From contig CACLUX010000002.1 of assembly GCA_902610255.1 (NCBI GenBank), positions 82,899 through 146,898 of the forward strand: DNA of 64,000 bases. The letters run 5' to 3'. The notes beneath the pieces were generated by a model that saw only the letters and a list, made by a program, of their open reading frames with translations, made no database searches and had not been told where the DNA came from. This document shows, one piece after another, positions 9,409-19,833 of the stretch. The translations under genes and the position numbers were made by a program. The stretch comes from an uncultured Alphaproteobacteria bacterium. GTDB taxonomy: Bacteria > Pseudomonadota > Alphaproteobacteria > HIMB59. The stretch's first letter is position 1, and each line of letters starts with the position of its first letter.

Positions 9409-9755
9409 TAAAACGATAAACCCTTTTCTCTTGCCGCATCAGCTAATACTTTAAGTCTTCCATGATACTTATATGACCCTTTATCAAATTTTACCTCTTT
9501 AATACCTTTTTCTATAGCTAGTTCGGCAATTTTTGAACCAACGATTTTAGCTACGTCAATTTTTTTTTGCCCCTCAGCTTTCTCTAATTTAACTGAAGAA
9601 AATGAGCATAATGTTTTATCATTAGTCTCAGATAATACTGAAGCATAAATGTGTTTAGAAGATCTAAAAACTAAGAGTTTGTGTTTTTTTATACTACTCA
9701 ATTTTTTTCTAACTCTTAATTTTCTTCGAGCAGCTCTAGTTTTATCTTTATTCAT
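9408..9755 (-). CDS. rplR: 50S ribosomal protein L18
   Basis: Binds 5S rRNA with L5. The N-terminus is arginine- and lysine-rich ([14 protein letters not shown]), followed by [14 protein letters not shown]. The C-terminus has [19 protein letters not shown], a strong L18 signature. Length of 115 is normal. It overlaps one base with each of rplF and rpsE, showing tight translational coupling. Confidence 0.98.
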   Translation of the reverse strand: MNKDKTRAARRKLRVRKKLSSIKKHKLLVFRSSKHIYASVLSETNDKTLCSFSSVKLEKAEGQKKIDVAKIVGSKIAELAIEKGIKEVKFDKGSYKYHGRLKVLADAAREKGLSF

Positions 9756-10270
9756 TATTTTTTCTTACCTTCTTTTCTATAAATTCTCTCACCTTCATAC
9801 CGAACACCCTTACCTTTATACGGCTCTGGCTTTCTAAAAGACTTGATTTCAGCTGCTACTTGACCAACTAATTGTTTACTTGTTCCAGTAACTACAACAA
9901 TATTTTTTTCAACTTTTATTGATATACCCTCAGGGATTTCAAAGTTTATGTCGTGACTAAAGCCAAGTGATAAGACGAGCTTTTTTCCAGAAACACTAGC
10001 TTTGTATCCAGTTCCAATTAGTTCAAGTCTCTTTTCAAATCCTTTAGAGTTACCAATAATTTCATTTTTAACATTTGCATAAACAGTTCCAAGAAGTGAT
10101 TTATTTTCTCCAGAGAAATGTAAAAGATTATCTTTGTGGTCAACTTTAATTCCAACAGGAAGAACAGTTGATGATTTTCCTAACTTACCCTCAAAATTAA
10201 TTTCATTATCTTTCATAGAAACTTTTATATCTTCAGGGATATTAATAGGGTTTCTTGCTAATCTTGACAT
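9755..10270 (-). CDS. rplF: 50S ribosomal protein L6
   Basis: Large-subunit protein near the factor-binding site. It starts MSRLARNPINIPEDI and ends with KPEPYKGKGVRYEGERIYR, the highly conserved L6 C-terminal motif. Two tandem L6 domains are present. Length of 171 is slightly below the usual 177. It follows rpsH by 3 bp. Confidence 0.98.
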   Translation of the reverse strand: MSRLARNPINIPEDIKVSMKDNEINFEGKLGKSSTVLPVGIKVDHKDNLLHFSGENKSLLGTVYANVKNEIIGNSKGFEKRLELIGTGYKASVSGKKLVLSLGFSHDINFEIPEGISIKVEKNIVVVTGTSKQLVGQVAAEIKSFRKPEPYKGKGVRYEGERIYRKEGKKK

Positions 10271-10273
10271 ATT

Positions 10274-10660
10274 TTAGAAAACGCTTATTAGCACTTCCCC
10301 TCCTACTTTTTTTTCCCTTGCATCGGAGTCAGACATTACACCCTTTGAGGTTGATAAAATTGTGGTACCTAAGCCTCCGATAGTCTTAGGAATTTCATTT
10401 ACAGAACTATAAACTCTACATCCTTGTTTTGTAATCTTTTCGATTTTGTTAATTAACGGTGACCCTTTGTAATATTTAAGTGTAATTGAAATATCTTTCT
10501 TTGTATCACCTAAAATTTCAAAATTATCAATGTATCCCTCTTTTTTAAGAACATCACAAACATTAACATTTAATTTTGAAAATATCGCTTTAACAGAAAC
10601 TTTATTGGCTTTTTGGCCGTTTCTTATTCTTGTAATCATATCTGCTAGTGTGTCACTCAT
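10274..10660 (-). CDS. rpsH: 30S ribosomal protein S8
   Basis: Primary 16S rRNA-binding protein, and in E. coli the translational repressor of the spc operon. N-terminal MSDTLADMITRIRNGQ and C-terminal GLGTTILSTSKGVMSDSDA are S8 signatures. Length of 128 is normal. It lies 1 bp after rpsN and 3 bp before rplF. No S8-binding mimic was looked for in the short leader regions because no long leader exists. Confidence 0.98.
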   Translation of the reverse strand: MSDTLADMITRIRNGQKANKVSVKAIFSKLNVNVCDVLKKEGYIDNFEILGDTKKDISITLKYYKGSPLINKIEKITKQGCRVYSSVNEIPKTIGGLGTTILSTSKGVMSDSDAREKKVGGEVLISVF

Positions 10661-10661
10661 A

Positions 10662-10967
10662 CTACCAACTCGCTTTCGTTAAACCTGGTATTTGGCCCTT
10701 ACCAGCCATATCTCTAATAGCTATTCTAGATAAATTAAATTTACTATAAACACCACGAGGTCTTCCGGATAGGAAACATCTGTTTCGATATCTTATTCTT
10801 GATGAATTTCTAGGTAAGGACTCAAGTTTCATCTGTATCTTTACTCTTTCTTCAAATGGCAAATCTTTATTGGATAAAAGGCTTTTTAATTTTTTTCTTT
10901 TTTCACTGAGTCTATCTATCAGTACTTTCCTATTTATATTTTTTTGTATTGCGCTTTGTTTTGCCAT
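10662..10967 (-). CDS. rpsN: 30S ribosomal protein S14 (zinc-free form)
   Basis: Small-subunit head protein. [21 protein letters not shown] is the S14 core (quoted in part: [12 protein letters not shown]). The 101-residue length and the lack of a CxxC...CxxC set make this the long, zinc-independent form. It begins 2 bp after rplE and ends 1 bp before rpsH. Confidence 0.98.
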   Translation of the reverse strand: MAKQSAIQKNINRKVLIDRLSEKRKKLKSLLSNKDLPFEERVKIQMKLESLPRNSSRIRYRNRCFLSGRPRGVYSKFNLSRIAIRDMAGKGQIPGLTKASW

Positions 10968-10969
10968 GG

Positions 10970-11506
10970 TTAATTCAGAAACGGAAAGTTCATTAATTTT
11001 AAAAGTTCGTACCCCTCTTTGTCATTATTTGCAGAAGTGGCAATAGTGATATCAAAACCGAAGATATTTTCAACGTTTTCAACGCTAATTTCGGGAAAAA
11101 TAATATGATCTTTAATACCTATGGTAATGTTACCTTGGCCATCAAATGACTTTTTGTTATAACCTCTGAAGTCTTTAATACGAGGCATTGCGATATTTAC
11201 AAGTCTATCGTAAAACTCCATCATCATATTTTTTCTGAGTGTAACAGAAAGTCCTACTGGCATTCCTTTTCTAACTTTAAAGGAGGCAATAGCTTTTTTT
11301 GACATTCTAACAACTGGTGATTGACCAGTTATAAGAGATAAATCTTTTTTTATTTTTTCAATAGCTTTGTTATCCTCTTTAATAGCTCCGATACCTGCGT
11401 TAATTACTATTTTTGATATTTTTGGAACAGCAAGTTTATGATTTATATCTAAATTTTTGGCTAACTGGTCAGAGACATTGAAAAGTTCTTGAACTGAATT
11501 TGACAT
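10970..11506 (-). CDS. rplE: 50S ribosomal protein L5
   Basis: Binds 5S rRNA and contacts P-site tRNA. Conserved runs are [30 protein letters not shown] and [20 protein letters not shown]. Length of 178 is normal. It shares one base with the end of rplX and precedes rpsN by 2 bp. Confidence 0.98.
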   Translation of the reverse strand: MSNSVQELFNVSDQLAKNLDINHKLAVPKISKIVINAGIGAIKEDNKAIEKIKKDLSLITGQSPVVRMSKKAIASFKVRKGMPVGLSVTLRKNMMMEFYDRLVNIAMPRIKDFRGYNKKSFDGQGNITIGIKDHIIFPEISVENVENIFGFDITIATSANNDKEGYELLKLMNFPFLN

Positions 11507-11814
11507 TAGTATTTGTCTCCTGATGATTTTAAAATTCTAATTTTTTTTCCACTATCAATTTTGAAACCTACTTTAGAAGATTTTTTAGTTTTCGAGTCAT
11601 AAGCCAAAATATTTGAAATATGAATAGGCATTTCTTTATCAACAATACCTCCTTTAGACTCTTGAGATGGCTTTTGATGTTTTTTACTTACGTTGACACC
11701 AGATATCACAACTTTATCAGCAGAATTGATTATTTTTGAAATCTTTCCAATCTTGCCTTTATCTTTACCGACTCTCACAATCACTTCGTCACCTTTTTTG
11801 TATTTTTTAATCAT
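11506..11814 (-). CDS. rplX: 50S ribosomal protein L24
   Basis: Assembly-initiating large-subunit protein. The N-terminal KOW motif is KKGDEVIVRVGKDKGKIGKI, followed by VSGVNVSKKHQKPSQESKGG-type sequence typical of L24. Length of 102 is normal. It overlaps rplN and rplE by one base each. Confidence 0.98.
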   Translation of the reverse strand: MIKKYKKGDEVIVRVGKDKGKIGKISKIINSADKVVISGVNVSKKHQKPSQESKGGIVDKEMPIHISNILAYDSKTKKSSKVGFKIDSGKKIRILKSSGDKY

Positions 11815-12182
11815 TATAATACCTCAGGAGCTAAGCTAACTATTTTCATCATATTTCTTTTTCTAAGCTCTCTTGTAACGGGTCCAAAAATTCTTGTTCC
11901 AATTGGTTCATTTTGTTTGTCTAAAAGAACAGCTGCATTAGAGTCAAATTTAATTGATGTACCGTCATCCCTAATTAATGGCTTTTTTGTTCTTACAATA
12001 ATTGCTCTTTGTACTTCACCTTTTTTAACCTTAGATCTTGGAATAGCATCTTTGACTGAAACAACAATAATGTCCCCTATTCTTGCATACCTTCTTTTTG
12101 ATCCACCGATAACTTTTATGCAGCTTATTAATCGGGCTCCAGAATTATCTGCTACTTGTAAATTAGACTCTGCTTGTATCAT
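11814..12182 (-). CDS. rplN: 50S ribosomal protein L14
   Basis: Large-subunit interface protein. It starts [16 protein letters not shown] and contains [17 protein letters not shown] and [13 protein letters not shown], all L14 signatures. Length of 122 is exactly usual. It is the first gene of the spc operon in the standard order and here overlaps rpsQ by one base, so the S10 and spc operons are fused. Confidence 0.99.
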   Translation of the reverse strand: MIQAESNLQVADNSGARLISCIKVIGGSKRRYARIGDIIVVSVKDAIPRSKVKKGEVQRAIIVRTKKPLIRDDGTSIKFDSNAAVLLDKQNEPIGTRIFGPVTRELRKRNMMKIVSLAPEVL

Positions 12183-12409
12183 TATTTAATAACTTCCCAT
12201 GATTTATTTTTAGAAATAGGTCTTGTTTCTTGAATTCTTACGGAGTCTCCCACAATAATTTTATTATCACTGTCGTGAGCAAGGTACTTTTTTGAGACTC
12301 TTATTATTTTTTTATAAACTGGATGGGTAGTCTGTCTTGTTACCAAAACAGATATGGTTTTGTCACCTGATTTTTTTATAACTTTTCCAGTTAAAATACG
12401 TTTAGGCAT
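12182..12409 (-). CDS. rpsQ: 30S ribosomal protein S17
   Basis: Primary binder of the 16S 5' domain. [19 protein letters not shown], followed by [18 protein letters not shown], identifies S17. Length of 75 is normal. Its ATG lies inside the last codons of rpmC in another frame (8-bp overlap), suggesting coupled translation. Confidence 0.98.
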   Translation of the reverse strand: MPKRILTGKVIKKSGDKTISVLVTRQTTHPVYKKIIRVSKKYLAHDSDNKIIVGDSVRIQETRPISKNKSWEVIK

Positions 12410-12557
12410 TTTTATTTAGTCTTTCTTTTGTTAATAGTGATGCTATTTGCTTTTTAACTTTTTTAAATTGAGAGGTATCTGTGAGCTGGCCACTTTTCTT
12501 CATGATTTTAAGGTTAAATAACTCTTTTTTTAAACTATTTATATCTTTATCAGCCAT
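12402..12557 (-). CDS. rpmC: 50S ribosomal protein L29
   Basis: Small exit-tunnel protein of 51 residues. I translated the gap between rplP and rpsQ: it begins [17 protein letters not shown] and continues with a [19 protein letters not shown] segment, matching the two-helix L29 pattern (LxxELxxLRxxxASGQLxNTxRIRxVRRxIARLxTxL). The start overlaps the rplP stop as TAATG, and the end overlaps the rpsQ start. It is slightly shorter than usual (60-70). Confidence 0.95.
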   Translation of the reverse strand: MADKDINSLKKELFNLKIMKKSGQLTDTSQFKKVKKQIASLLTKERLNKNA

Positions 12558-12970
12558 TAAAATTGATCCAATGATACGAATGTTGTTTTTACAGGTAATT
12601 TAGCAGATGCAAGTTCGAAAGCTTTTTTTGCTAAATGCTTATCAACACCATCGACCTCAAACATTATTGTTCCCGGTTTTACTCTGCAGACCCATCTATC
12701 TATTGCACCTTTTCCTTTACCCATTCTAACTTCTGCAGGTTTTGCTGTGACTGGTACGTCTGGAAAAACTCTAATCCAAAGTCTTCCAGCTCTTTTTAAA
12801 AATCTAGTGATAGCTCTTCTGGATGCCTCAATTTGCCTTGCTGTTACTCTTTCAGCATCTAATGATTTAAGTCCGTAATAACCAAATGTTAGTTCATAAT
12901 TACCCTTGGCACTACCGTGGATTCTTCCTTTATGCTGTTTTCTGTATTTTGTATTCTTAGGCAGTAACAT
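12557..12970 (-). CDS. rplP: 50S ribosomal protein L16
   Basis: Contacts A-site tRNA and helps shape the peptidyl transferase centre. It begins [19 protein letters not shown] and has [19 protein letters not shown], both diagnostic. Length of 137 is normal. It shares one base with rpsC and one with rpmC. Confidence 0.99.
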   Translation of the reverse strand: MLLPKNTKYRKQHKGRIHGSAKGNYELTFGYYGLKSLDAERVTARQIEASRRAITRFLKRAGRLWIRVFPDVPVTAKPAEVRMGKGKGAIDRWVCRVKPGTIMFEVDGVDKHLAKKAFELASAKLPVKTTFVSLDQF

Positions 12971-13635
12971 TAATTAGTTTTCTCTTTTTTATCATCTGTT
13001 CTGTTTATTGTATTTTTACTCTCGCCTTTAAAAAGCCAAACCTTAATTCCTATTATTCCATAAGTGGTTAAGGCTCGAGCAGTTGCGTAATCTATATCAG
13101 CTCTAAGGGTATGTAAAGGTACACTTCCCTCAGAAAACTTCTCTGATCTTGCTATTTCAGCACCACCTAGCCTACCACCACATACAATTTTAATACCCCT
13201 AGCACCAAGTTTAATTGCTGATAAACCTGATTTTTTCATTGCTTTTCTGAAGGCAACTCTTTTTTCTAACTGTCTTGCAATTGAGTCTGCAACTAAAGAG
13301 GCATCAATTTCGGGCTTTTTTATTTCTTTAATATCCAATGAAATACTCTTTTCAGATAACTTAGAAAGTCTATTTCTAAGTTTTTCAATATCTGCTCCTT
13401 TTTTACCAATAAGAACCCCTGGCTTGGAGGTATGAATTATAATTTTGAGATTTGCAGCAGCTCTTTCAATGATAACTGAGCTTATTCCTGCAATTGAATA
13501 ATTCTTTTCAATATAATTTCTAATTTTATGATCTTCTTTAAGGAAAGTTGAATAACTTTTCTTTTCAAACCAGGTTGATTGCCAATATTTATTAATACCT
13601 ACTCTTAGTGAAGTTGGGTTAACTTTCTGACCCAT
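12970..13635 (-). CDS. rpsC: 30S ribosomal protein S3
   Basis: Lines the mRNA entry channel. The start is [18 protein letters not shown]. The KH-domain [11 protein letters not shown] motif is near residue 77, and the C-terminal domain has [12 protein letters not shown] and [12 protein letters not shown]. Length of 221 is normal. It overlaps rplV and rplP by one base each. Confidence 0.99.
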   Translation of the reverse strand: MGQKVNPTSLRVGINKYWQSTWFEKKSYSTFLKEDHKIRNYIEKNYSIAGISSVIIERAAANLKIIIHTSKPGVLIGKKGADIEKLRNRLSKLSEKSISLDIKEIKKPEIDASLVADSIARQLEKRVAFRKAMKKSGLSAIKLGARGIKIVCGGRLGGAEIARSEKFSEGSVPLHTLRADIDYATARALTTYGIIGIKVWLFKGESKNTINRTDDKKEKTN

Positions 13636-13976
13636 TATAATCTCTCCTCTAATACTAAAGTTAGTCTAGAAAAGGGTTTGATAATCTGGAAAGCTCTTCC
13701 TTTACTCATTGGTCTAAACCTTTTCATCCTCAAACTTTTTCCTACGTAAGCTTCTTTTACAAAAAGTTTGTCAATGTCCAAATTATTATTATTTTCTGCA
13801 TTTGCGACTGCAGAATTTAATGTTTTTAAAACCTCTTTACTTACTCTTTTATTTGAAAATTTCAAAATATTTACAGCAGCATTAATATCTTTTTTTCTAA
13901 TATCTTTGACAATTAAATTAAGCTTTTGAGAGCTAGTCCTAATCATTTTGTTAATTGCTTTGACTTCTTTAGGCAT
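13635..13976 (-). CDS. rplV: 50S ribosomal protein L22
   Basis: Exit-tunnel protein with a long beta hairpin. [20 protein letters not shown] matches the N-terminal helix region, and [19 protein letters not shown] is the conserved hairpin. Length of 113 is normal. It starts 2 bp after rpsS. Confidence 0.98.
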   Translation of the reverse strand: MPKEVKAINKMIRTSSQKLNLIVKDIRKKDINAAVNILKFSNKRVSKEVLKTLNSAVANAENNNNLDIDKLFVKEAYVGKSLRMKRFRPMSKGRAFQIIKPFSRLTLVLEERL

Positions 13977-13978
13977 AA

Positions 13979-14263
13979 TTATTTTTTACCCTGCACTGCT
14001 TTCTTATCTCCTGAATGTCCTTTAAATACTCTAGTTGGTGAAAACTCTCCAAGTTTATGGCCTACCATGTCTTCAGTAACGTAAACTGGTATAAAGGATT
14101 TACCATTATAAACGGAAATAGTTACTCCGACAAAATCAGGTATAATGGTTGATCTTCTTGACCACGTCTTGATTGGGGATTTTGAACTTTCTTCTTTAGA
14201 TTTTTTAACTTTTTTGAATAGAGTTACATCAAAGTAAGGTCCTTTCCATACAGATCTTGCCAT
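13979..14263 (-). CDS. rpsS: 30S ribosomal protein S19
   Basis: Small-subunit head protein contacting S13. [34 protein letters not shown] and the end [17 protein letters not shown] are S19 signatures. Length of 94 is normal. It overlaps the rplB stop by one base. Confidence 0.99.
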   Translation of the reverse strand: MARSVWKGPYFDVTLFKKVKKSKEESSKSPIKTWSRRSTIIPDFVGVTISVYNGKSFIPVYVTEDMVGHKLGEFSPTRVFKGHSGDKKAVQGKK

Positions 14264-15087
14264 TACTTTTTAGCCCTTCTTGATATGATCATCTTAGATG
14301 TAAATTTAATTCTTCTCGTCTTCTTACCTTTTGTTTTCATACCCCATGGTGTTGAAGGGTGCCTACCTCCTGATGTTCTTCCTTCTCCTCCACCATGTGG
14401 GTGATCAACAGGGTTCATAACAACACCTCTAACAGTAGGTCTTATGCCAAGATGTCTTTTAATGCCGGCTTTGCCAATTTTTTTATTTTTATTGTCTTGA
14501 TTAGATACAACACCTATAGAGGCCATGCATTCACCATGGATTAATCTCGTTTCGCGGGATGAAAGTTTAACCATTACGTATTTTTCTTGTTCTCCTAAAA
14601 CTTGTCCAAATGATCCTGCTGATCTACATATTTTACCACCAGCTCCAGGTTTTAATTCAATATTATGTATTGAGGTACCAGTTGGAATATTTTTAATCTT
14701 CATAGCATTACCAGATGATATTTCTGTTTTGGCTGATGAAATAACCTTATCGCCAGTTTTTAAATCAGTAGGAGCAATAATGTATTCTTTTAAATCTTGA
14801 TAGTTAATGAGCGCTATAAAAGCACTTCTATTAGGATCGTATTCTATTCTCTCTACTGTACCAATTTTATCAAATGTATTTCTTTTAAAATTTACAAGTC
14901 TGTATTTCTTCTTGTGCCCACCTGATCTATGTCTAATTGTAATCTTACCAGTGTTGTTTCTACCAGAATTAGGTTGTAAGTCTTCTATTAAAGATTTTTC
15001 CGGACGTCCCTTAAACAAATGTGACTTATCGATTTTTACTGTTTTTCTGTAAGAAGGTGTTGTTGGCTTGTAAGTTATCAGTCCCAT
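14263..15087 (-). CDS. rplB: 50S ribosomal protein L2
   Basis: Needed for subunit joining and the peptidyl transferase centre. I place the start at ATG 15087, giving [16 protein letters not shown], one base past the rplW stop; an ORF five codons longer exists but does not fit the family start. [20 protein letters not shown] and the C-terminal [19 protein letters not shown] are diagnostic, the latter holding the catalytically important histidine. Length of 274 is normal. Confidence 0.99.
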   Translation of the reverse strand: MGLITYKPTTPSYRKTVKIDKSHLFKGRPEKSLIEDLQPNSGRNNTGKITIRHRSGGHKKKYRLVNFKRNTFDKIGTVERIEYDPNRSAFIALINYQDLKEYIIAPTDLKTGDKVISSAKTEISSGNAMKIKNIPTGTSIHNIELKPGAGGKICRSAGSFGQVLGEQEKYVMVKLSSRETRLIHGECMASIGVVSNQDNKNKKIGKAGIKRHLGIRPTVRGVVMNPVDHPHGGGEGRTSGGRHPSTPWGMKTKGKKTRRIKFTSKMIISRRAKK

Positions 15088-15088
15088 A

Positions 15089-15370
15089 TTATACCTTACC
15101 ACTCATATCTATGGTGTTGCCCTCTTTAAGAGTAACTATTATTCTTTTAAGTTCTGATCTTGTACCTCTTTGACCCTTAAATACTTTTGGTTTGCTCTTA
15201 ACATTAAGAGTATTTAGCTTTTGAACTTTAACTTTATATATCTCTTCTATTGTCTTTTTTATGTTAATTTTATTTGCATCGTTTCGAACTTCAAAAATGT
15301 ACTTATTAAACTGAGCATTAGCTGTAGATTTTTCTGTGATGACAGGTTTTTTAATTAAATTAAGATCCAT
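15089..15370 (-). CDS. rplW: 50S ribosomal protein L23
   Basis: Exit-tunnel rim protein that docks trigger factor and [25 protein letters not shown] N-terminus (quoted in part: [14 protein letters not shown]) and [22 protein letters not shown] segment identify it. Length of 93 is usual. It overlaps the end of rplD by 11 bp. Confidence 0.97.
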   Translation of the reverse strand: MDLNLIKKPVITEKSTANAQFNKYIFEVRNDANKINIKKTIEEIYKVKVQKLNTLNVKSKPKVFKGQRGTRSELKRIIVTLKEGNTIDMSGKV

Positions 15371-15938
15371 TTAAATTATTACCTATGTATGAATTATAAA
15401 TTGTTGATTTTTTTGAAAATAAAACCATGTCAGATTTTAATGCTGTATGGACCGAATAACTTTTATCTGAGAGAAAGTATATTTTTTTGTAGTTTTGAAA
15501 TTTAACAATCAATTTATTCTCTGTTATATTACTAAGCACAAAAATAATCATTTTGTTTGGGTTTTTTTTTAACAAATCAGAGATACTTTTTTCATCTAAT
15601 TTTTCCTCATCGAAAACAAAGAGTGATTTATTATTACTTTTACTTACTAATGATGACAATAATGCGCTTTTTTTGACTTTTTTATTAACTTTATAAGAAA
15701 CCACATGAAATTTTGGCCCAAAAGCTTTTCCCCCACCTCTTCTTTGCGTTGTTTTTTTGTTACCAGCTCTTGCATTTCCAGTTCCTTTTTGTTTAAAAAG
15801 TTTTTTTCCTGAGCCAGCAACTTCGGATCTATCAAGACTGTGATTATTTCCTTGTTTATGGGAATAGATTTTTTGTAATGATAAATGTAAAGCTTTTTCT
15901 GATATATTTTTATCTTTTAATGTAATTTGTTCAAACAT
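15360..15938 (-). CDS. rplD: 50S ribosomal protein L4
   Basis: Exit-tunnel protein; in E. coli it also represses the S10 operon. RSEVAGSGKKLFKQKGTGNA and the following ARAGNKKTTQRRGGGKAFGP are L4 signatures for the tunnel loop. Length of 192 is slightly short (usual 200-206). It directly abuts rplC and overlaps rplW. The C-terminal half is quite divergent. Confidence 0.97.
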   Translation of the reverse strand: MFEQITLKDKNISEKALHLSLQKIYSHKQGNNHSLDRSEVAGSGKKLFKQKGTGNARAGNKKTTQRRGGGKAFGPKFHVVSYKVNKKVKKSALLSSLVSKSNNKSLFVFDEEKLDEKSISDLLKKNPNKMIIFVLSNITENKLIVKFQNYKKIYFLSDKSYSVHTALKSDMVLFSKKSTIYNSYIGNNLNGS

Positions 15939-16544
15939 TTATTTAAAAACCTTAACTATAGATTTATTTTTTCCAGGGACAGATCCTTTGATAAATATTA
16001 ATTTTTTATCTTGATCAATTAAAAGCACCTCTAAATTTTTAGTAGTTGTTAATTGATCACCTAAATGACCAGCCATTTTTTTTCCTTTGAAAACCTTACC
16101 TGGATTCTGATTTTGACCTGTTGAACCATGAGCTCTATGAGAAATAGAAACACCATGTGTTGCTCTCATACCACTAAAATTATGTCTCTTCATAGCGCCA
16201 GCAAAACCTTTACCAGTTGATTTTGACTGTACCGAAACTTTATCACCAACTTTAAATTTAGGATTAATTAAAGAACCAACCTCAAGGAGTTCCTCGTCAG
16301 AATTTATTCTATGTTCCTTAATTATTTTTTTTGGCTCTAAATTTAATTTATTGAATTCTTTTAATTGAGGTTTATTAAGTTTTTTTGGTTTAAGAAAACC
16401 TATAATATTTGCAAGATAACCATCTCTATCAATAGTTCTGTTACCAACAATTGTACAGCTATTATAATCAAGAACTGTTGCAGAAACTCTAGTGCCATTT
16501 TCATTAATAAATGAAGTTTGGCCAATTTTAGTGCTGATGATCAT
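15939..16544 (-). CDS. rplC: 50S ribosomal protein L3
   Basis: One of the first proteins to bind 23S r[22 protein letters not shown] and [20 protein letters not shown] are diagnostic, and [10 protein letters not shown] follows. Length is 201, shorter than the usual 210-240. It follows rpsJ by 6 bp. Confidence 0.98.
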   Translation of the reverse strand: MIISTKIGQTSFINENGTRVSATVLDYNSCTIVGNRTIDRDGYLANIIGFLKPKKLNKPQLKEFNKLNLEPKKIIKEHRINSDEELLEVGSLINPKFKVGDKVSVQSKSTGKGFAGAMKRHNFSGMRATHGVSISHRAHGSTGQNQNPGKVFKGKKMAGHLGDQLTTTKNLEVLLIDQDKKLIFIKGSVPGKNKSIVKVFK

Positions 16545-16550
16545 AATTAA

Positions 16551-16865
16551 TTATTTTTTTATTTTTATATCGACATTGACACCAGATGCTAAGTCAAGCT
16601 TCATAAGTGCATCAACTGTTTGTGGTGTAGGTTCTATGATATCCATCATCCTAATGTGTGTTCGTAATTCAAACTGCTCCCTACTTTTTTTATCTACATG
16701 TGGGGATTTATTTACTGTAACTCTCTCAATTTTAGATGGCATGGGAATTGGTCCAATTACTTTGGCACCAGTTCTTTTAGCTGTTTGAAGAATATCAATT
16801 GAACTTCTATCTAAGATGTTATGATCAAACGATTTTAATCTTATTCTAATATTTTGATTTATCAT
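16551..16865 (-). CDS. rpsJ: 30S ribosomal protein S10
   Basis: Small-subunit head protein, also NusE, which binds NusG and NusB in antitermination. [39 protein letters not shown] and [23 protein letters not shown] sequence are S10 signatures. Length of 104 is normal. It begins 2 bp after fusA, so the S10 operon here has no leader of its own and no tuf gene in front. Confidence 0.99.
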   Translation of the reverse strand: MINQNIRIRLKSFDHNILDRSSIDILQTAKRTGAKVIGPIPMPSKIERVTVNKSPHVDKKSREQFELRTHIRMMDIIEPTPQTVDALMKLDLASGVNVDIKIKK

Positions 16866-16867
16866 GA

Positions 16868-18931
16868 TTAAGCCAGTTTTGATTTAATTTCTTCTTCAAC
16901 ATTTGAAGGTACGACATCATAGTGTGAGAATAACATTGTATAACTTGCTCTTCCTTGACTCATTGAGCGTAGATTATTAACATAACCAAACATATTAGCA
17001 AGAGGAACTACAGACGATACAACTTTAGCATTACCTCTGTCTTCCATTTTTTCAATTTGACCTCTTCTTGAGTTTAAATCACCAATAATATCGCCCATGT
17101 AATCTTCTGGGGTTACTACTTCAACTTTCATCATTGGCTCAAGTAATTTTGGTCCCGCTTTACCAACAGCTTCTCTGAATGCGGCTCTTGAAGCTATCTC
17201 AAAAGCTAATACAGAAGAGTCAACATCATGAAATGCACCATCATGAACTTCTGCTTCAAAGTCTATCACGTTATAGCCAGCTATAACTCCATTTTGAGCG
17301 GCAAAATTAATACCTTTTTCTACTCCAGGGATATATTCTTTTGGAATATTTCCTCCAACTACTGTGTTAACAAATTTAACACCAGAATTTCTCTCTAACG
17401 GTTTGAATTTCATTTTTACTCTTGCAAATTGGCCAGCACCACCAGATTGTTTTTTATGTGTATAGTCTACTTCAACCTCTTTAGTAATTGTCTCTCTATA
17501 TGCAACTTGAGGAGCTCCAACATCTGCTTCAACTTTGAATTCTCTTTTCATTCTATCAACCAAAATTTCTAAATGAAGTTCGCCCATACCTTTAATAATT
17601 GTTTGTCCAGACTCTTCATCTGAAGTTACTCTGAAACTTGGATCTTCTTGGGCTAGCCTTCCCAAGGCTTGTCCCATTTTTTCATAATCAGCTTTTGTTT
17701 TGGGCTCAACTGCAACTTCAATAACAGGATCAGGGAATTCCATTTTTTCTAAGATAACTTTTTTTGATGGATCACATAAAGTATCACCAGTGGTGACATT
17801 CTTCAAACCAACTAAAGCAACTATATCTCCTGCCTTTGCATCTTTAATTTCTTCTCTAGTGTTTGAGTGCATTAAAAGCATTCTTCCAATTCTTTCTTTT
17901 TGATTTTTTGATGAATTAAGTATGGTTGAACCTGAGCTAAGGTTTCCACAATAAAGTCTACAAAAAGTTATTTGACCAACAAAAGGATCAGCTGCTACTT
18001 TAAAAGCCAAGGCCGCAAAAGGTTCTTCAGGAGTATTAGGAATTTGTAATTTATCATCTGAACCTTCTTTTATTCCTTCAACAAAACCTATGTCTTTAGG
18101 AGAAGGTAAATAATCTACAACAGCATCAAGTAATGGTTGGACACCTTTATTTTTAAAAGCAGTTCCACATAAAACAGGAACAAATTTAAAATCAATTGTT
18201 CCTTTTCTTATACAAGCTTTTAAAGTATCAACAGATATTTCTTTTCCCTCTAGGTAGTCCTCTAGTGCTTTATCATCTGCTTCAACTGCATTTTCAATTA
18301 ACTCTTCTCTTTTTTTCTTAGCTTCATCAATTAAATCATCGCTAATATCAGTAACATCATACTCTGCGCCGAGACTATCGTCTTTCCAAATAATTGATTT
18401 AAAATTGACTAGGTCAACTACTCCTTTGAAATCAGCCTCTTTTCCAATAGCCATTTGCAAAACAAGAGGATTAGCTCCCAATCTATCTTTGATAGATTGA
18501 ACATTCATCTCAAAATCTGCGCCAAGTCTATCCATTTTATTACAAAAACAAATCCTAGGAACTTTATATCTATCAGCTTGTCTCCAAACTGTTTCTGATT
18601 GTGGCTCAACTCCTGCAACACCGTCAAAACATGCGACAGCACCGTCTAAAACTCTTAAAGATCTTTCAACTTCAATTGTAAAATCAACGTGACCTGGCGT
18701 ATCAATAATATTTATTCTGTGATCATTCCAAAAACAGGTTGTAGCAGCTGAAGTTATTGTTATACCTCTTTCTTGCTCTTGTTCCATCCAATCCATTGTT
18801 GCTGCACCATCATGAACTTCGCCTATCTTATGAGACTTTCCTGTATAATATAAAATTCTTTCGGTCGTTGTGGTTTTACCTGCATCAATATGGGCCATAA
18901 TTCCAATATTTCTATATTTACTTAAATCCAT
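16868..18931 (-). CDS. fusA: Translation elongation factor G
   Basis: GTPase that drives ribosomal translocation and, with RRF, recycling. The G1 motif [15 protein letters not shown] begins near residue 14, followed by [17 protein letters not shown] and [10 protein letters not shown]. Domains II-V follow in normal order, ending with [15 protein letters not shown] chose the ATG at 18931 ([16 protein letters not shown]), which gives 687 residues; an ORF three codons longer would overlap rpsG. The next gene is rpsJ; tuf is absent here. Confidence 0.99.
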   Translation of the reverse strand: MDLSKYRNIGIMAHIDAGKTTTTERILYYTGKSHKIGEVHDGAATMDWMEQEQERGITITSAATTCFWNDHRINIIDTPGHVDFTIEVERSLRVLDGAVACFDGVAGVEPQSETVWRQADRYKVPRICFCNKMDRLGADFEMNVQSIKDRLGANPLVLQMAIGKEADFKGVVDLVNFKSIIWKDDSLGAEYDVTDISDDLIDEAKKKREELIENAVEADDKALEDYLEGKEISVDTLKACIRKGTIDFKFVPVLCGTAFKNKGVQPLLDAVVDYLPSPKDIGFVEGIKEGSDDKLQIPNTPEEPFAALAFKVAADPFVGQITFCRLYCGNLSSGSTILNSSKNQKERIGRMLLMHSNTREEIKDAKAGDIVALVGLKNVTTGDTLCDPSKKVILEKMEFPDPVIEVAVEPKTKADYEKMGQALGRLAQEDPSFRVTSDEESGQTIIKGMGELHLEILVDRMKREFKVEADVGAPQVAYRETITKEVEVDYTHKKQSGGAGQFARVKMKFKPLERNSGVKFVNTVVGGNIPKEYIPGVEKGINFAAQNGVIAGYNVIDFEAEVHDGAFHDVDSSVLAFEIASRAAFREAVGKAGPKLLEPMMKVEVVTPEDYMGDIIGDLNSRRGQIEKMEDRGNAKVVSSVVPLANMFGYVNNLRSMSQGRASYTMLFSHYDVVPSNVEEEIKSKLA

Positions 18932-18933
18932 TT

Positions 18934-19407
18934 TTACCACCTATAATGAGCGAATGCTCTGTTAGCTTCTGCCATTTTATGAACTTCATCTTTTTTCTTT
19001 ACAGAATTGCCTTTGTTTTCAAAAGCATCAATTAGTTCATTTGCTAACCTCTCTCTTTGGGTTTTTTCATTTCGTTTTTTTGAATTAGTTAATATCCATT
19101 TAAATGCTAATGCTTGAGCTCTAGTGCTTCTAACTTCCATTGGTACTTGATATGTAGCTCCACCTACTCTTCTAGATTTAACTTCAACAGATGGTTTGAC
19201 ATTATTAATAGATTTTTGAAAATATTCTAAAGGGTCATCACTTTGATTATTTGTTTTAATAATATCTAGGGCGCCATATACTATTTTTTGGGCTATTGTT
19301 TTTTTACCCCCTACCATTACCTCATTTATAAACTTGTTCAGAACAACACTGTTGTAAATAGGATCTGGTAATACTTGTCTTTTCTCTGCTGCTCTTCTTC
19401 TTGACAT
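18934..19407 (-). CDS. rpsG: 30S ribosomal protein S7
   Basis: Organises the 3' domain of 16S r[41 protein letters not shown] and [13 protein letters not shown] are signatures. Length of 157 is normal. It lies 10 bp after rpsL and 2 bp before the fusA start. Confidence 0.99.
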   Translation of the reverse strand: MSRRRAAEKRQVLPDPIYNSVVLNKFINEVMVGGKKTIAQKIVYGALDIIKTNNQSDDPLEYFQKSINNVKPSVEVKSRRVGGATYQVPMEVRSTRAQALAFKWILTNSKKRNEKTQRERLANELIDAFENKGNSVKKKDEVHKMAEANRAFAHYRW

Positions 19408-19417
19408 GATTTAAATT

Positions 19418-19792
19418 TTAATTTTTTGGCCTTTTAGCACCGTATTTAGATCTACGTTGTCTTCTTTTTTCAAGCCCTTGGGTATCCAAAGTTCCTCTAA
19501 TTATATGGTATCTTACACCTGGCAAGTCTTTAACTCTTCCTCCACGAATTAGCACTACAGAGTGTTCCTGTAGATTATGTCCTTCTCCAGGAATGTAGGC
19601 TGTTACCTCTTGACCATTAGTTAACTTGACTCTAGCAACTTTTCTTAAAGCTGAGTTAGGTTTTTTAGGAGTGGTAGTGTAAACTCTTAGACATACGCCC
19701 CTTTTTTGAGGACATGACTTAAGGGCAGGAACTTTATTTCTCTTAGAGACTTTCTCTCTAGATTTCCTTACTAATTGATTTATGGTCGGCAT
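19418..19792 (-). CDS. rpsL: 30S ribosomal protein S12
   Basis: Decoding-centre protein. [55 protein letters not shown] and the basic C-terminus are diagnostic. [10 protein letters not shown] carries the lysine where streptomycin-resistance changes occur in other bacteria; here it is the standard residue. Length of 124 is normal. It begins 41 bp after rpoC, and a good promoter lies in that gap. Confidence 0.99.
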   Translation of the reverse strand: MPTINQLVRKSREKVSKRNKVPALKSCPQKRGVCLRVYTTTPKKPNSALRKVARVKLTNGQEVTAYIPGEGHNLQEHSVVLIRGGRVKDLPGVRYHIIRGTLDTQGLEKRRQRRSKYGAKRPKN

Positions 19793-19801
19793 AGTTCGCA
19801 G

Positions 19802-19830
19802 AATATATTTATAGTATTCAGTATAGTCAA
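19802..19830 (-). promoter_or_regulatory. Predicted promoter of the str (rpsL) operon
   Basis: On the minus strand TTGACT (19830-19825) and TATATT (19807-19802) are 17 bp apart, each one mismatch from consensus. Transcription would begin near 19796-19795, only about 3-4 nt before the rpsL ATG at 19792-19790, so the mRNA would have almost no leader. The motif sits just after the rpoC stop codon. Confidence 0.5.
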
Positions 19831-19833
19831 CAT

